NCBI GenBank assembly: GCA_002716725.1 | Contig: PBBX01000011.1 | Location: forward strand, 1-51,522 | Direction: 5' to 3' | DNA: 51,522 nucleotides | Source of the DNA: a bacterium | Lineage (GTDB): Bacteria; Margulisbacteria; Marinamargulisbacteria; GCA-2716485; GCA-002719695 | In this document: piece by piece, positions 16,232 through 25,159 of the stretch | Numbering within the stretch: position 1 is the stretch's first letter | Layout: every line of letters begins with the position of its first letter | Translations under genes and position numbers: made by a program | The notes under the pieces: model-generated | Databases searched by the model: none | What the model was told of the DNA's origin: nothing | What the model saw: only the letters and a program-made list of their open reading frames with translations

Positions 16232-18610
16232 CTATAACTGCCTTAAATAGTTAGCTAATGTTTTTTTAAGATCAAGAAATAAAAAGGAATTTTTAGGATT
16301 TTTTGAAATATTATTAAGTTTATCAACTCCTAAATAAATATCATGATCACCACCTTCATCAAGATAGATAGCAAAGTTTTTCATAGTATCATTATTCTTT
16401 TGGACTAAATTTTTATTAAAATTAACTAAGTAAGTATCTTTCCCATTCTTATCATTAAAAATAGCAAAGCTATTATAATGAGCTTCTGCTAAACAGAAAT
16501 TACGGTCTAAACAATTATAGCGATCATGTCCCTCTTCATCGAGAAAAAAAGAATTACTATTATCCCATGCAATTGCGATAGATGAACCATAAATAGTTTG
16601 ATAGGAATCATCACCTCGACGATCTTTAAAAATACCAAGCGCTGAATGTGCCGATGTAGCAATAGAATAACGGGATCCAATATAGGTATCATCACCTTGA
16701 TCATCAAAAAGTATTCCTAAGCCATAAAAATAACCCGTTCCTTGAGAGAAATTACCCGCCTCATATTGATCATGTCCTTTATGATCATATAAAAACCCAA
16801 TGCCTCCTGAAGCACTATGGCGAAAGCCAAAACCAAACCCTTGGCCAGCACCTTTAAAAACACCAACGGAACCATAAGAACTAAACTCTCGATTTCCAAG
16901 AAAATAAGAATCATTTCCAGAAAAGTCAAAAATAGATCCTACACCATAGGTTAAACCAACCGCTTGAGAAAATAATGACGCATTAAAATAGTCATCCCCT
17001 CTACGATCATAAATAAACCCATTGCCAGCCAAGCCGATTCCCTGAGAAAAATCTTGAGCAATATATGAATCATCTCCATAAAAATCAATAACACTCCCAC
17101 AACCAAAAATACCAGCTCCTTGAGACAAACGAACACCTCGATACAAATCATCCCCCTTATAATCCAATAACAATCCATATCCCATAAAACCTGAACCTTG
17201 AGAAAATTCACTGGTTGAAGAATATAAATCATTACCATCTAGATCAATTAACACATTAATATAATGGTCCTTATAATAAGCTCCCGCATTATTTCGATAA
17301 GTATCATTACCTCCTAAGTCAATTAAGAAAGAAATATCCGTTGTATAAGTATTATCATCCTTACCTGCAATAACAAACAGCCCAAAATCTGTTTTAGCAG
17401 AAAAATAAAGACTACCTGAAATACCCTCAATGTTAGATTCAATTAATGACATAGACCCAATGGACTTTGATAAATTATCTAACCAATCATGATCCCCTAA
17501 TTGAAGTAAATATGAATATCCCATAAATAAGGAATTCATATCAATATTTTTTATCAACATAAAATAAGTATTAAGTGCATGATCTGAAATAGCATCATTA
17601 CCTGCAATAATAAACCCTTTAGAGAGTTGATTCATTATAATAGGGGTATGCTTTAAAATAAACTGACGTTCGTCATCGCTTAACTTAATTAATGCCTTAT
17701 CTAATAATTGATTAGATTGGTTAATAATTAAGGTGATGAAATCATAATGATCTTTAAATGATTTAGATTTAGGATAAACTAACGCATCTATTGAAACAAT
17801 GGAATCCATTAATCGTTGTTGAAGCATAAACGAATGTAATGGAGAAACAACACCCAATTCTTGTTGAAATAACCGTGTAAAAGAAGGAAGTTTATCATAA
17901 TGAATATGCAAATATCGAATTAATGGAAATCTCAACCCATCATCCCAGAACTCATTATGAAATTGACTGGTTTCCATTGACTTAAAATGAGTATCAAATC
18001 CCTCATATATTTTTAAAACATCAATTAATTCAGAATAATAAGGAGCGATATAATCAATAGATGGAAATAAATCTAAGGATAAATTAGGAGAGGTTGTTCT
18101 CAGCAAAGGTTTAGATTCAAGCGTTATTTTTTCGATATGTTGCTCTATTTTTCTATCAAATTTAAAAGATAGATCCTTATTTGGAATTAACTGATTTACC
18201 TCTAAAAGAACCTTATTTAAATTATAATCAACATTAATAAAATCACCATCAATATCTTTTGAAATAGTTAATGTATCACGAAAATAATGGATTACTAATT
18301 GTTCATCTATATTTTTTTCATCTTGTATATAACGCTTAAAATTTTCTGAAACATTAGAAGTCGCCAAATGCTGATAATCAATCATATAGATGATATCTCC
18401 TTTTTGTAATTTAGATTTATCTGCAACAGAGTTAGGAACAATATAATCAATCTCAATACCAACCACGTTATCTTTTTTAAATTCAGAAAATCCAATACCT
18501 AAAAAAGGTTTAACAGGAATGGAAAAAACAATAGAGTTAAAAGAAAAGATAAGTATACCTGCAATAAAACAGACTTTATATAACGATAATATAAATTGAT
18601 AGATATACAC
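16232..18610 (-). CDS. exported PDZ protein with tandem G-D/N-D-x-Y repeats
   Basis: 792 residues from a GTG start. Residues 1-30 are a signal peptide or anchor. Residues about 35-110 are a PDZ domain (F-L-G-I-G-F, I-V-P-N-S-V-A-D-K-S-K-L-Q-K-G-D-I-I). A helical central part extends to about residue 400. From about 420 to 750 come some ten repeats of the form D-x-x-G-[DN]-D-x-Y-x(8-12)-[SQ]-Q-G-x-G-x-x-G-x-G, for example D-L-D-G-N-D-L-Y and D-F-Y-G-D-D-S-Y. The period suggests a beta-solenoid with turns that could bind calcium (inferred). Probably periplasmic or surface; it stands alone and its function is not known to me. Confidence 0.8.
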   Translation of the reverse strand: MYIYQFILSLYKVCFIAGILIFSFNSIVFSIPVKPFLGIGFSEFKKDNVVGIEIDYIVPNSVADKSKLQKGDIIYMIDYQHLATSNVSENFKRYIQDEKNIDEQLVIHYFRDTLTISKDIDGDFINVDYNLNKVLLEVNQLIPNKDLSFKFDRKIEQHIEKITLESKPLLRTTSPNLSLDLFPSIDYIAPYYSELIDVLKIYEGFDTHFKSMETSQFHNEFWDDGLRFPLIRYLHIHYDKLPSFTRLFQQELGVVSPLHSFMLQQRLMDSIVSIDALVYPKSKSFKDHYDFITLIINQSNQLLDKALIKLSDDERQFILKHTPIIMNQLSKGFIIAGNDAISDHALNTYFMLIKNIDMNSLFMGYSYLLQLGDHDWLDNLSKSIGSMSLIESNIEGISGSLYFSAKTDFGLFVIAGKDDNTYTTDISFLIDLGGNDTYRNNAGAYYKDHYINVLIDLDGNDLYSSTSEFSQGSGFMGYGLLLDYKGDDLYRGVRLSQGAGIFGCGSVIDFYGDDSYIAQDFSQGIGLAGNGFIYDRRGDDYFNASLFSQAVGLTYGVGSIFDFSGNDSYFLGNREFSSYGSVGVFKGAGQGFGFGFRHSASGGIGFLYDHKGHDQYEAGNFSQGTGYFYGLGILFDDQGDDTYIGSRYSIATSAHSALGIFKDRRGDDSYQTIYGSSIAIAWDNSNSFFLDEEGHDRYNCLDRNFCLAEAHYNSFAIFNDKNGKDTYLVNFNKNLVQKNNDTMKNFAIYLDEGGDHDIYLGVDKLNNISKNPKNSFLFLDLKKTLANYLRQL

Positions 18611-18670
18611 TTGAATTTTAATTATAATACTTCTAAATTAAACGTCAATAAAGCAACGGCTAGCAATACC

Positions 18671-18955
18671 ATGTCAAACAAAAATAAAAACCTATATTCA
18701 TACACATTAATTAAACAGTTAAGTATAAAACAAAATCGTTCAATACAGGAAACTAGAAAAGCTTACAAATATCTTATAAAATTAATGATAGAAGGTCTAA
18801 TTCAAAATCATAGTATCCGAATTTCAAACTTTGGAAAATTTTTTAAATCAAAACGAAATCAAAAAGAAACAACCCATCCACAAACATCAAAACGATATAT
18901 TATTCCAAAAAGACAAAGCATATTATGCCAGTTCTCAAAAACAGTTAAACAGTAA
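18671..18955 (+). CDS. HU/IHF-like DNA-binding protein, divergent
   Basis: From ATG 18671 the product is 94 residues, the usual HU/IHF size. R-K-A-Y-K-Y-L-I-K-L-M-I-E-G-L and I-R-I-S-N-F-G-K-F-F match the HU core ('...G-x-F' before the arm), followed by a basic arm K-S-K-R-N-Q-K-E-T-T-H-P-Q-T-S-K and strand R-Y-I-I-P-K. The arm lacks the usual R-N-P and has a T-H-P-Q instead. The 25-codon longer frame from 18596 is rejected because it overlaps the divergent PDZ start and exceeds the family length. A TATAAT at 18623-18628 may drive it. Confidence 0.7.
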   Translation: MSNKNKNLYSYTLIKQLSIKQNRSIQETRKAYKYLIKLMIEGLIQNHSIRISNFGKFFKSKRNQKETTHPQTSKRYIIPKRQSILCQFSKTVKQ

Positions 18956-19116
18956 AAATCGTGTTAACATACCCCAAATAATTCCTAGTCTATCTAAAAA
19001 TACTGCGCTATAAAAAAAAGAGAAAAAAATGAATTTTAATAAAAAAATAAAAATATAAAAAGAAAATCATTAAAAAAACCTTAAAAGAACCTTGAATAAT
19101 TGATATTATTTAATAG

Positions 19117-19506
19117 ATGAATATAAAACGTATTGCTATAGTAACAGTAATAGTTTGTATAGGATTTATATTATACAAACCAACCATTCACAAGCACGAA
19201 AATCTTAAAACAAAATCGTGTTGCTGTGACACTATAAAACAATGTAACGAGATATCATGCACAATAGAAAAACCAAAATCAACATTTAAAGATTACTCCA
19301 ACTCTGTTTATATCGATGCTATAAATTGCTTTTGCCATAATAAACATACAAGCATAGCCTTTTTAAAAAACACATTATTTTTTAATCCCCCCATAAGATT
19401 GCTAATACCTCCGTTAACTAACAATACCTATAAAAATATAAATATCATGCTAACAACCATAAGTATCCCTATTAGAAAAAAACCGCCAAAAAGCTTAATA
19501 GGCTAA
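19117..19506 (+). CDS. small membrane-anchored cysteine-rich protein
   Basis: 129 residues. An N-terminal hydrophobic segment (R-I-A-I-V-T-V-I-V-C-I-G-F-I-L-Y) is followed by K-S-C-C-C-D-T-I-K-Q-C-N-E-I-S-C and later I-N-C-F-C-H-N-K-H. The clustered cysteines and histidines suggest a metal- or thiol-active exported domain. It lies 34 bp upstream of the Met-rich outer membrane protein and is likely co-transcribed with it, which suggests a metal, possibly copper, context (inferred). Family not recognised. Confidence 0.55.
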   Translation: MNIKRIAIVTVIVCIGFILYKPTIHKHENLKTKSCCCDTIKQCNEISCTIEKPKSTFKDYSNSVYIDAINCFCHNKHTSIAFLKNTLFFNPPIRLLIPPLTNNTYKNINIMLTTISIPIRKKPPKSLIG

Positions 19507-19540
19507 TCCACATTAATAAAAATTAAGGAGAAATTATAAC

Positions 19541-20518
19541 ATGAAAAAAACAATACTAATCCTATTAATAGGATTAACAACAACCACATTTGCAGATAAT
19601 CTAATAACAAAACGGGTTGATTCACATGCCCCAATATCGATTATGAATGACCATAATCATACTAAAAGTGAGATTATGACATCCTATCGACTCATGACTA
19701 TGACAATGGATGGAAATATCCAAGGAAACAACGATATAACAATGACCGATATTACAAATACAAACTATATGATGGCACCCCAAAGTATGACTATGACCAT
19801 GCATATGATAGGCATCATGTATGGTCTTACAAAGCAAACAACCTTAATGGCAATGTCTAGTTATCAAGAAAAAGACATGACGATGATTAATAAAATGAAT
19901 CAATCATCCAATTCAAGAACCACTGGATTATCCGATCTAAAACTATCCGCTTTACAAACTATTTCAAAAACAGATAAACAATCCTGGATTGCCCATATTG
20001 GTTTAAGTCTACCGATTGGATCAATCGATGAAACAGATGATAACAATCGATTAGCCTATCCCATGCAATTAGGTTCAGGTACCGTTGATGTCGTATTAGG
20101 AACAACCTATACAAAATTTATTAAAAGCTTTTCCCTAGGATCACAAATATCAAATATTATAAGAACAGGCAAAAATAAACATCAGTACAGATTAGGGCAT
20201 TCATTTTCCGTCATAACCTGGCTAGCAAAACCCATAACGAATAACTGGAGCATCTCTTTACGATTAACACGACTTTCTAATGAGGATATAAACGGTAGCG
20301 ATTCATCTTTAAACACAATGATGTCTCCCACAACATCTACAAACACAGGAAACGTTATATATACAACAGGAATTGGAAGTAATATTAAATTCAGCAAACA
20401 ATATTTAAAAGGAGCAAGATTAGCAATAGAATTAACAAAACCAATATCCCAAAATGTAAATGGTATTCAAATGAAAAATAAATATAGCTATACCATTGGT
20501 TATCAACAGGCCTTTTGA
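19541..20518 (+). CDS. Met-rich outer membrane beta-barrel protein, copper-associated type
   Basis: A signal peptide ends T-T-F-A|D. The next 90 residues are packed with methionine and histidine (Y-R-L-M-T-M-T-M-D-G, M-T-M-T-M-H-M-I-G-I-M), a soft-metal pattern. The C-terminal two thirds alternate like a barrel, with L-S-L-P-I-G-S-I-D and Y-P-M-Q-L-G-S-G-T, which I recognise from putative outer membrane 'transporter' proteins often found near copper genes, and end in aromatic Q-Q-A-F. AAGGAG lies upstream of the ATG and a strong terminator follows. A copper-handling role is inferred. Length 325. Confidence 0.7.
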   Translation: MKKTILILLIGLTTTTFADNLITKRVDSHAPISIMNDHNHTKSEIMTSYRLMTMTMDGNIQGNNDITMTDITNTNYMMAPQSMTMTMHMIGIMYGLTKQTTLMAMSSYQEKDMTMINKMNQSSNSRTTGLSDLKLSALQTISKTDKQSWIAHIGLSLPIGSIDETDDNNRLAYPMQLGSGTVDVVLGTTYTKFIKSFSLGSQISNIIRTGKNKHQYRLGHSFSVITWLAKPITNNWSISLRLTRLSNEDINGSDSSLNTMMSPTTSTNTGNVIYTTGIGSNIKFSKQYLKGARLAIELTKPISQNVNGIQMKNKYSYTIGYQQAF

Positions 20519-20528
20519 TTTAAATATA

Positions 20529-20560
20529 AAAAGCACCTAATACTAGATTTAGGTGCTTTT
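20529..20560 (+). terminator. rho-independent terminator of the Met-rich OMP gene
   Basis: A perfect 12-bp stem (20529-20540 with 20549-20560; core AAGCACCTAA/TTAGGTGCTT) with an 8-nt loop ends in TTTT, 10 bp after the stop codon. Confidence 0.85.
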
Positions 20561-20628
20561 AAACATAATTAATACATCACTGTCATTATTAGCAAACAAA
20601 AAAATAACAATAAAAGGAATCCAGATAC

Positions 20629-21055
20629 ATGTATACAGACATACTCATTCAAGCACAAAAAACTCCATTAAATCAGTCAGAAATAAATGCTTCAGAACAA
20701 TATAACATGGGCATGAATTGTTTTTATGGGATAAACCATGATTCAAATCTATCACAATCTATAGATAAAAAAAGCATCACACAGTGGGCATCCTGAGGCT
20801 ATAAAATTATTACCTATAATAATTGATTTAAAAAACTTTTTTAAGCAGCTTAATATTAATGGAAATATTTTTTCAACAGACAATCAAAAGATAATAATTA
20901 AAAAATTAGCAGAAAAATTAGATCATCCTAATATAGGTGTAATAAACCCGAATAACACCTTATCTCTTACAAAAACACCCATTTGCAGAACACATTATCA
21001 AGTATATTTAAATGGAGTAAATAAGCACGACATAGAAAAGATGTTAAGTATATAA
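20629..21055 (+). pseudogene. Sel1-repeat-like protein with +1 frameshift in an A7 run
   Basis: Reading from ATG 20629 gives a Sel1-like start (A-S-E-Q-Y-N-M-G-M-N-C-F-Y-G) until TGA 20794. If one A is removed from the seven at 20767-20773, the frame continues as K-K-A-S-H-S-G-H-P-E-A-I-K-L-L, exactly the second half of a Sel1 motif ('KAA..GH.EA...L'), and stays open to TAA 21055. The continuous product would be about 141 residues. Sel1 proteins are protein-interaction solenoids common among bacterial effectors. Either it is a pseudogene or polymerase slippage on the A run restores the frame in some transcripts. Confidence 0.6.
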
Positions 21056-21183
21056 AATAGTCTAAACAATAACTTTAATACTAAATAAATATATACACTA
21101 CTAAGTATGAGTCATAACAACATTGATTTAAGTAAAAAATGATATAAAATATAAAAGAAAGATTCCCACTAAAGGAGCAAATT

Positions 21184-21360
21184 ATGAAATTTTATAATGT
21201 AAAACTAAAAAAATCATTAGATGTTAATGAAGATGAAATCGAAATTATTACATTAAGTAATGGAAGACCTGCCGCAAAAGCTGAAATTACAGTTGATGGA
21301 GAAAATCACAAACTTTTTAAAATTTTATCTAAAACAGAAGCTGAAAAGTTTAAACAATAA
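21184..21360 (+). CDS. 58-residue small protein, function unknown
   Basis: ATG 21184 follows an AAAGGAG ribosome site at good spacing. The product starts M-K-F-Y-N-V-K-L-K-K-S-L-D-V and contains I-E-I-I-T-L-S-N-G-R-P-A-A-K-A-E-I-T-V-D-G, a plausible small beta-rich fold, then a charged helix. It has no signal or membrane segment. It sits 120 bp before pstC; a TATAAT at 21442-21447 may separate them. Family not recognised. Confidence 0.65.
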   Translation: MKFYNVKLKKSLDVNEDEIEIITLSNGRPAAKAEITVDGENHKLFKILSKTEAEKFKQ

Positions 21361-21441
21361 ACCAAGTCATAATCATAGATTTAAGAAGAAGAAAAAGTAA
21401 AGCCAGCTTACTAAACATACTTAAAACAACCAAAAAAACAA

Positions 21442-21447
21442 TATAAT
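21442..21447 (+). promoter_or_regulatory. -10 candidate for the pst operon
   Basis: Consensus TATAAT lies 33 nt before the pstC ATG. No convincing -35 or Pho box (CTGTCATA-type repeats) was seen upstream. Confidence 0.35.
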
Positions 21448-21480
21448 CCAAATAAATAAATTAAGATTAAAAAATAAAAC

Positions 21481-22371
21481 ATGATAAAAATTCCAATCGC
21501 TAAAAAAAACAAATTATTTATCAATATATTAAAACTAACTGGCTATGTTGCTATTGCTATTTTAGTACTATTTTTAATAACATTAATTTTCAACTCTTTT
21601 TTATCTATTAAAACATTATCTCTTCAATTTTTATTTAATACAAATTGGCAACCCAATACTAAAAATTTTGGAGCAGCTCCATTTATTATAGGAACCCTAC
21701 TCACATCTGTACTAGCACTCATGATTTCAATCCCCTTTTCATTATCAATTTCAATATATATAGGTTATTTTTTAAAAAATAAAAAACGAAAAAACACACT
21801 AGAAACACTCATGGATTTATTAGCAGGAATCCCCTCTGTAATTTATGGGTTTTGGGGCCTTATGGTTTTAGTGCCTGTTATCATAAAAATCCAAGCATGG
21901 TTAGGGATCATTCCATATGGAGTCGGGATTTTAGCCGCATCACTAATCTTAGCATTAATGATAATTCCATACTCCGTAACATTAGGAAAAGATATTATTA
22001 ATCTAGTCCCCAATGATTTAGTAGAAGCAGCCATAGGGCTCGGCGCAACTCCTTATGAAGTCATTAAGCACATAGCAATTCCATATAGTCTTTCCGGATT
22101 ATTTGCAGGCCACTTAATGGCATTTGGAAGAGCGATAAGCGAAACAATGGCCGTAACAATGGTAATAGGAAATAGAAATTTTATTCCTACATCAATTATG
22201 GATCCAGCAAACACATTAGCAAGTGTTATCGCAAACGAATTTGGAGAAGCATCCGATCCACTTTATGTATCAAGCTTAATTGAACTTGGATTAATTTTAT
22301 TAGTAATAACGACTATAATAAATATTATAGGAAAATTAATAGTAAAGGCATACACCATTGAACCCCGATAA
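21481..22371 (+). CDS. pstC: phosphate ABC transporter permease PstC
   Basis: Six hydrophobic segments and the permease-ATPase coupling loop E-A-A-I-G-L-G-A-T-P-Y-E-V-I-K-H-I-A-I-P mark an inner-membrane permease. N-W-Q-P-N-T-K-N-F-G and L-L-A-G-I-P-S-V-I-Y-G-F-W-G are PstC-type blocks. With PstA it forms the channel of the high-affinity phosphate importer. Its 3' end overlaps pstA by 14 bp. Length 296 is normal. No pstS (periplasmic binding protein) precedes it. Confidence 0.95.
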   Translation: MIKIPIAKKNKLFINILKLTGYVAIAILVLFLITLIFNSFLSIKTLSLQFLFNTNWQPNTKNFGAAPFIIGTLLTSVLALMISIPFSLSISIYIGYFLKNKKRKNTLETLMDLLAGIPSVIYGFWGLMVLVPVIIKIQAWLGIIPYGVGILAASLILALMIIPYSVTLGKDIINLVPNDLVEAAIGLGATPYEVIKHIAIPYSLSGLFAGHLMAFGRAISETMAVTMVIGNRNFIPTSIMDPANTLASVIANEFGEASDPLYVSSLIELGLILLVITTIINIIGKLIVKAYTIEPR

Positions 22372-23194
22372 AAGCAACCTAAAAAAAAGACTATTAAAAA
22401 ACAACGTTTTTTATCAATCAATCAAACTATTTTCATATGCATTACTCATACCATTAGCTTTCATATTATTTTATATTATCAAAAATGGTATATCCTATCT
22501 AAACTTAGATTTCCTTATTAAAATGCCTGCACCTGTTGGTGAGACAGGCGGTGGAGCATTAAATGCAATCATAGGAAGTTTCTTAATTGTGGGACTATCT
22601 GGATTAATAGCAGTTCCGCTAGGTATATTAATCGGTATATTTTTAGCAGAATTTAAAGAACACAAAATAAATGACTTAACACGACTTTCTATAGAAACCT
22701 TACAGGGAATACCATCAATAATTTATGGCATTGTTGCATACGTATGGTTTGTTATGCCATTTGGTAAATTCTCCGGCATTTCTGCAAGTATAGCACTTGC
22801 TTTAATGATGTTACCTATGGTAGCAAAAGCAACTGAAGAAAGCATGAAAATGATCCCCTACACGTTAAAAGAAGCCTCCTATGCATTAGGAGCTAATTAT
22901 TATAGCACTATAAAAAAAGTTATATTGCCAAGTTGTCGAAAAGGGATTATCTCAGGAATATTAATTGGAATATCCCGAATTTTAGGTGAAACAGCCCCCT
23001 TATTATTCACAGCATTTGGAAATGCTTTTTTAAATTTTAATATGGCAAAACCTATCAACGCGTTACCCTTATTAATTTATAATTATGCATCAAGTCCGTA
23101 TCAAGAATGGCATCAAATTGCCTGGTCTTCATCATTGTTTTTAATCATAATTGTGTTAGGATTAAGTATTATCGCAAAAAATGTAATAAAATGA
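22358..23194 (+). CDS. pstA: phosphate ABC transporter permease PstA
   Basis: The second permease half of Pst: G-E-T-G-G-G-A-L-N-A-I-I-G-S near the N-terminus, E-T-L-Q-G-I-P-S-I-I-Y-G-I-V, and coupling loop E-A-S-Y-A-L-G-A-N-Y-Y-S-T-I-K-K-V-I-L-P. The only sensible start is TTG 22358, inside the pstC 3' end, which implies translational coupling. The stop overlaps the pstB start (ATGA). Length 278. Confidence 0.95.
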   Translation: MNPDKSNLKKRLLKNNVFYQSIKLFSYALLIPLAFILFYIIKNGISYLNLDFLIKMPAPVGETGGGALNAIIGSFLIVGLSGLIAVPLGILIGIFLAEFKEHKINDLTRLSIETLQGIPSIIYGIVAYVWFVMPFGKFSGISASIALALMMLPMVAKATEESMKMIPYTLKEASYALGANYYSTIKKVILPSCRKGIISGILIGISRILGETAPLLFTAFGNAFLNFNMAKPINALPLLIYNYASSPYQEWHQIAWSSSLFLIIIVLGLSIIAKNVIK

Positions 23195-23952
23195 AAAAAG
23201 ATACAATTTTAACTGTAGAAAATTTAGAAATTTCAGTCAAAAAAAATAAAATAATCAAAAATATATCGTTATCATTTTATAAAAACAACGTTACTGCCAT
23301 TATGGGCCCCTCAGGATGTGGAAAAACAACGTTAATTAGAGCCTTAAATAGAATGCATGATCTTGATAAAAGCTTCAAAGTTAAAGGATCGATTACATTT
23401 GATACACAAAACTTATTAAAATCAGATCCAATTTTAGTTAGACAACAAATAGGAATGGTATTTCAACGACCGAATCCATTTCCTAATATGAGTATCTATG
23501 AAAATGTACTAGCAGGTTACATACTTAATGGGATTAAATTATCAAAAGACGAAAAAGATAGTATAGTAGATATAAACTTAAAAAAGGTAGGCTTATATGA
23601 TGAAGTCTCAGATAATATCCATCGAAAAGGAAGTCATTTATCTGGTGGCCAACAACAACGACTCTGTATAGCAAGAACCCTCGCTATGAAACCGAAAGTA
23701 TTGCTCTTAGATGAACCAACCTCAGCTTTAGATCCAAAAGCTACAACACGAATTGAAAATTTAATTAATGAATTAAAAAAAGAAGTATCAATCATTATGG
23801 TAACCCATAATATTGAACAAGCATCACGCGTATCTGATTATACAGCCTTTTTGTATCTTGGAGATTTAATCGAATATAATACAACAGAAACTATTTTTAC
23901 AGTTCCAAAAGATAAAAGAACAGAAGAATATTTAAGCAGAAAATATGGATAA
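23191..23952 (+). CDS. pstB: phosphate ABC transporter ATPase PstB
   Basis: Walker A G-P-S-G-C-G-K-T-T, the Q-loop Q-R-P-N-P-F-P, signature L-S-G-G-Q-Q-Q-R-L-C-I-A-R and Walker B L-L-L-D-E-P-T-S-A-L-D-P are intact; A-L-N-R-M is the PstB-specific block after Walker A. It powers phosphate import. A longer frame from 23107 exists, but the ATG at 23191 forms the ATGA overlap with pstA and gives the family length of 253. Confidence 0.97.
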   Translation: MKKDTILTVENLEISVKKNKIIKNISLSFYKNNVTAIMGPSGCGKTTLIRALNRMHDLDKSFKVKGSITFDTQNLLKSDPILVRQQIGMVFQRPNPFPNMSIYENVLAGYILNGIKLSKDEKDSIVDINLKKVGLYDEVSDNIHRKGSHLSGGQQQRLCIARTLAMKPKVLLLDEPTSALDPKATTRIENLINELKKEVSIIMVTHNIEQASRVSDYTAFLYLGDLIEYNTTETIFTVPKDKRTEEYLSRKYG

Positions 23953-23961
23953 GGAGATACC

Positions 23962-24618
23962 ATGAGCACAAATCTAGAGATGTCTATCAACGAATTAAAA
24001 ACCTCATTTCAAAACATATCAAAACTAGTTATTGATAATGTTAAACTGGCAACCGAAATATTAATGAAACAAGACAAAGAAAAAATTAATATTGTAAAAG
24101 AAAATGATAATGAAATTGACAAAAAAGAAATCTTATTGGAAGAAACATGTATACAAATCATAGCAATGCACCAACCAAAAGGTCAAACCTTACGCTATAT
24201 AATTGCAATGCTAAAAGTGAACAATGATTTAGAGCGCATTAGTGACTTAGCCGTTAATATGGCAAAATCAGTAAAAATATTAAGTAAATATCAAGAAAAG
24301 AATTTATTCTTTCTAGAAGAAATGATCTTAAAAGTTCTAGCGATGCTAGAAAATGCTATTCAAGCACTTTTAGAACTAGATACCAAACAAGCGATCAGAA
24401 TATGTGCACTTGATGAAGAAGTAGATACTTTAAAACATCAACAACGTCAAAAAATTATGCAAATAATAGCAGAACAACCCAAGACCTCTGAATACTTTTT
24501 AGACATTATAATTAATGGTAGACGATTAGAAAGAATTGCCGATTTATGTACTAATATTGCTGAAGATATTATTTACATAAAAGAAGGTGAAATCATAAGA
24601 CACCGAAAATGGGATTAA
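23962..24618 (+). CDS. phoU: phosphate transport regulator PhoU
   Basis: 218 residues of two three-helix bundles, each with the metal-binding E/D-x3-D pattern: E-I-D-K-K-E-I-L and N-D-L-E-R-I-S-D-L-A in the first, D-E-E-V-D-T-L and R-R-L-E-R-I-A-D-L-C-T-N in the second. PhoU dampens Pst activity and Pho signalling. AAGGAG sits 5 nt before ATG. No phoB/phoR genes are in the window. Confidence 0.95.
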   Translation: MSTNLEMSINELKTSFQNISKLVIDNVKLATEILMKQDKEKINIVKENDNEIDKKEILLEETCIQIIAMHQPKGQTLRYIIAMLKVNNDLERISDLAVNMAKSVKILSKYQEKNLFFLEEMILKVLAMLENAIQALLELDTKQAIRICALDEEVDTLKHQQRQKIMQIIAEQPKTSEYFLDIIINGRRLERIADLCTNIAEDIIYIKEGEIIRHRKWD

Positions 24619-24627
24619 TAAATTTAA

Positions 24628-25098
24628 ATGAATTATATTATAGATGCTTACAATTTAATTGGTAAGTTAAATAACATATCCTTATCCGATTCAAATAAAG
24701 AAGAAACGCTAATTCAACTGATAAAACAATTAGAAAAAAATACAAAAGACTATTTTATATTAATTTTCGATGGAAAAAACAAAGAAACCCCGTTTCAAAG
24801 CACTCAAAACATAAATCAAATTAAAATTATCTTTACCGATACGTTAGAAAGTGCTGATGAGTATATCATAAGATTTATCAAAACGATCTCAAATAAAAAA
24901 ACAAGCATCATCGTATCATCAGATAACGAAATTAAATATAAATGCAAAAAACACAAACTAACATGTATAAATTCAGAATCATTTTTTAGATATCATTCAA
25001 AACAAAAAAAAACTACAACAGAACATGATTATCAACCCAATAAAACAGAGATTAATTATTGGTTAAATAAATTTAATACAAATAATAAAAAAAAATAA
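24628..25098 (+). CDS. YacP-like NYN-domain ribonuclease
   Basis: It starts N-Y-I-I-D-A-Y-N-L-I-G-K, the NYN/PIN-like acidic motif of the YacP family, with further acids in I-L-I-F-D-G-K, D-T-L-E-S-A-D-E-Y-I and I-V-S-S-D-N-E-I. Known members (Rae1/YacP) cleave mRNA on ribosomes. The gene follows phoU by 9 bp, so it is probably the last gene of the pst unit. The C-terminus is lysine-rich and hydrophilic. Length 156. Confidence 0.85.
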   Translation: MNYIIDAYNLIGKLNNISLSDSNKEETLIQLIKQLEKNTKDYFILIFDGKNKETPFQSTQNINQIKIIFTDTLESADEYIIRFIKTISNKKTSIIVSSDNEIKYKCKKHKLTCINSESFFRYHSKQKKTTTEHDYQPNKTEINYWLNKFNTNNKKK

Positions 25099-25159
25099 TT
25101 GAAATTATAAAACACTATAAGATACTATATGATGCGATTACTAAATAAAGGGAGAAAGC

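Noticed and set aside
16507-17238. Open frames antisense or in other frames within the PDZ repeat gene
   Set aside because: They are by-products of the repetitive codons of the real gene and have unnatural Ile/Met-rich composition.
18596-18670. 25-codon N-terminal extension of the HU-like gene
   Set aside because: It overlaps the divergent PDZ start, has no similarity to the HU fold and exceeds the family length.
23107-23190. 27-codon N-terminal extension of pstB
   Set aside because: It lies inside pstA in another frame; ATG 23191 overlaps the pstA stop and gives the usual PstB N-terminus.
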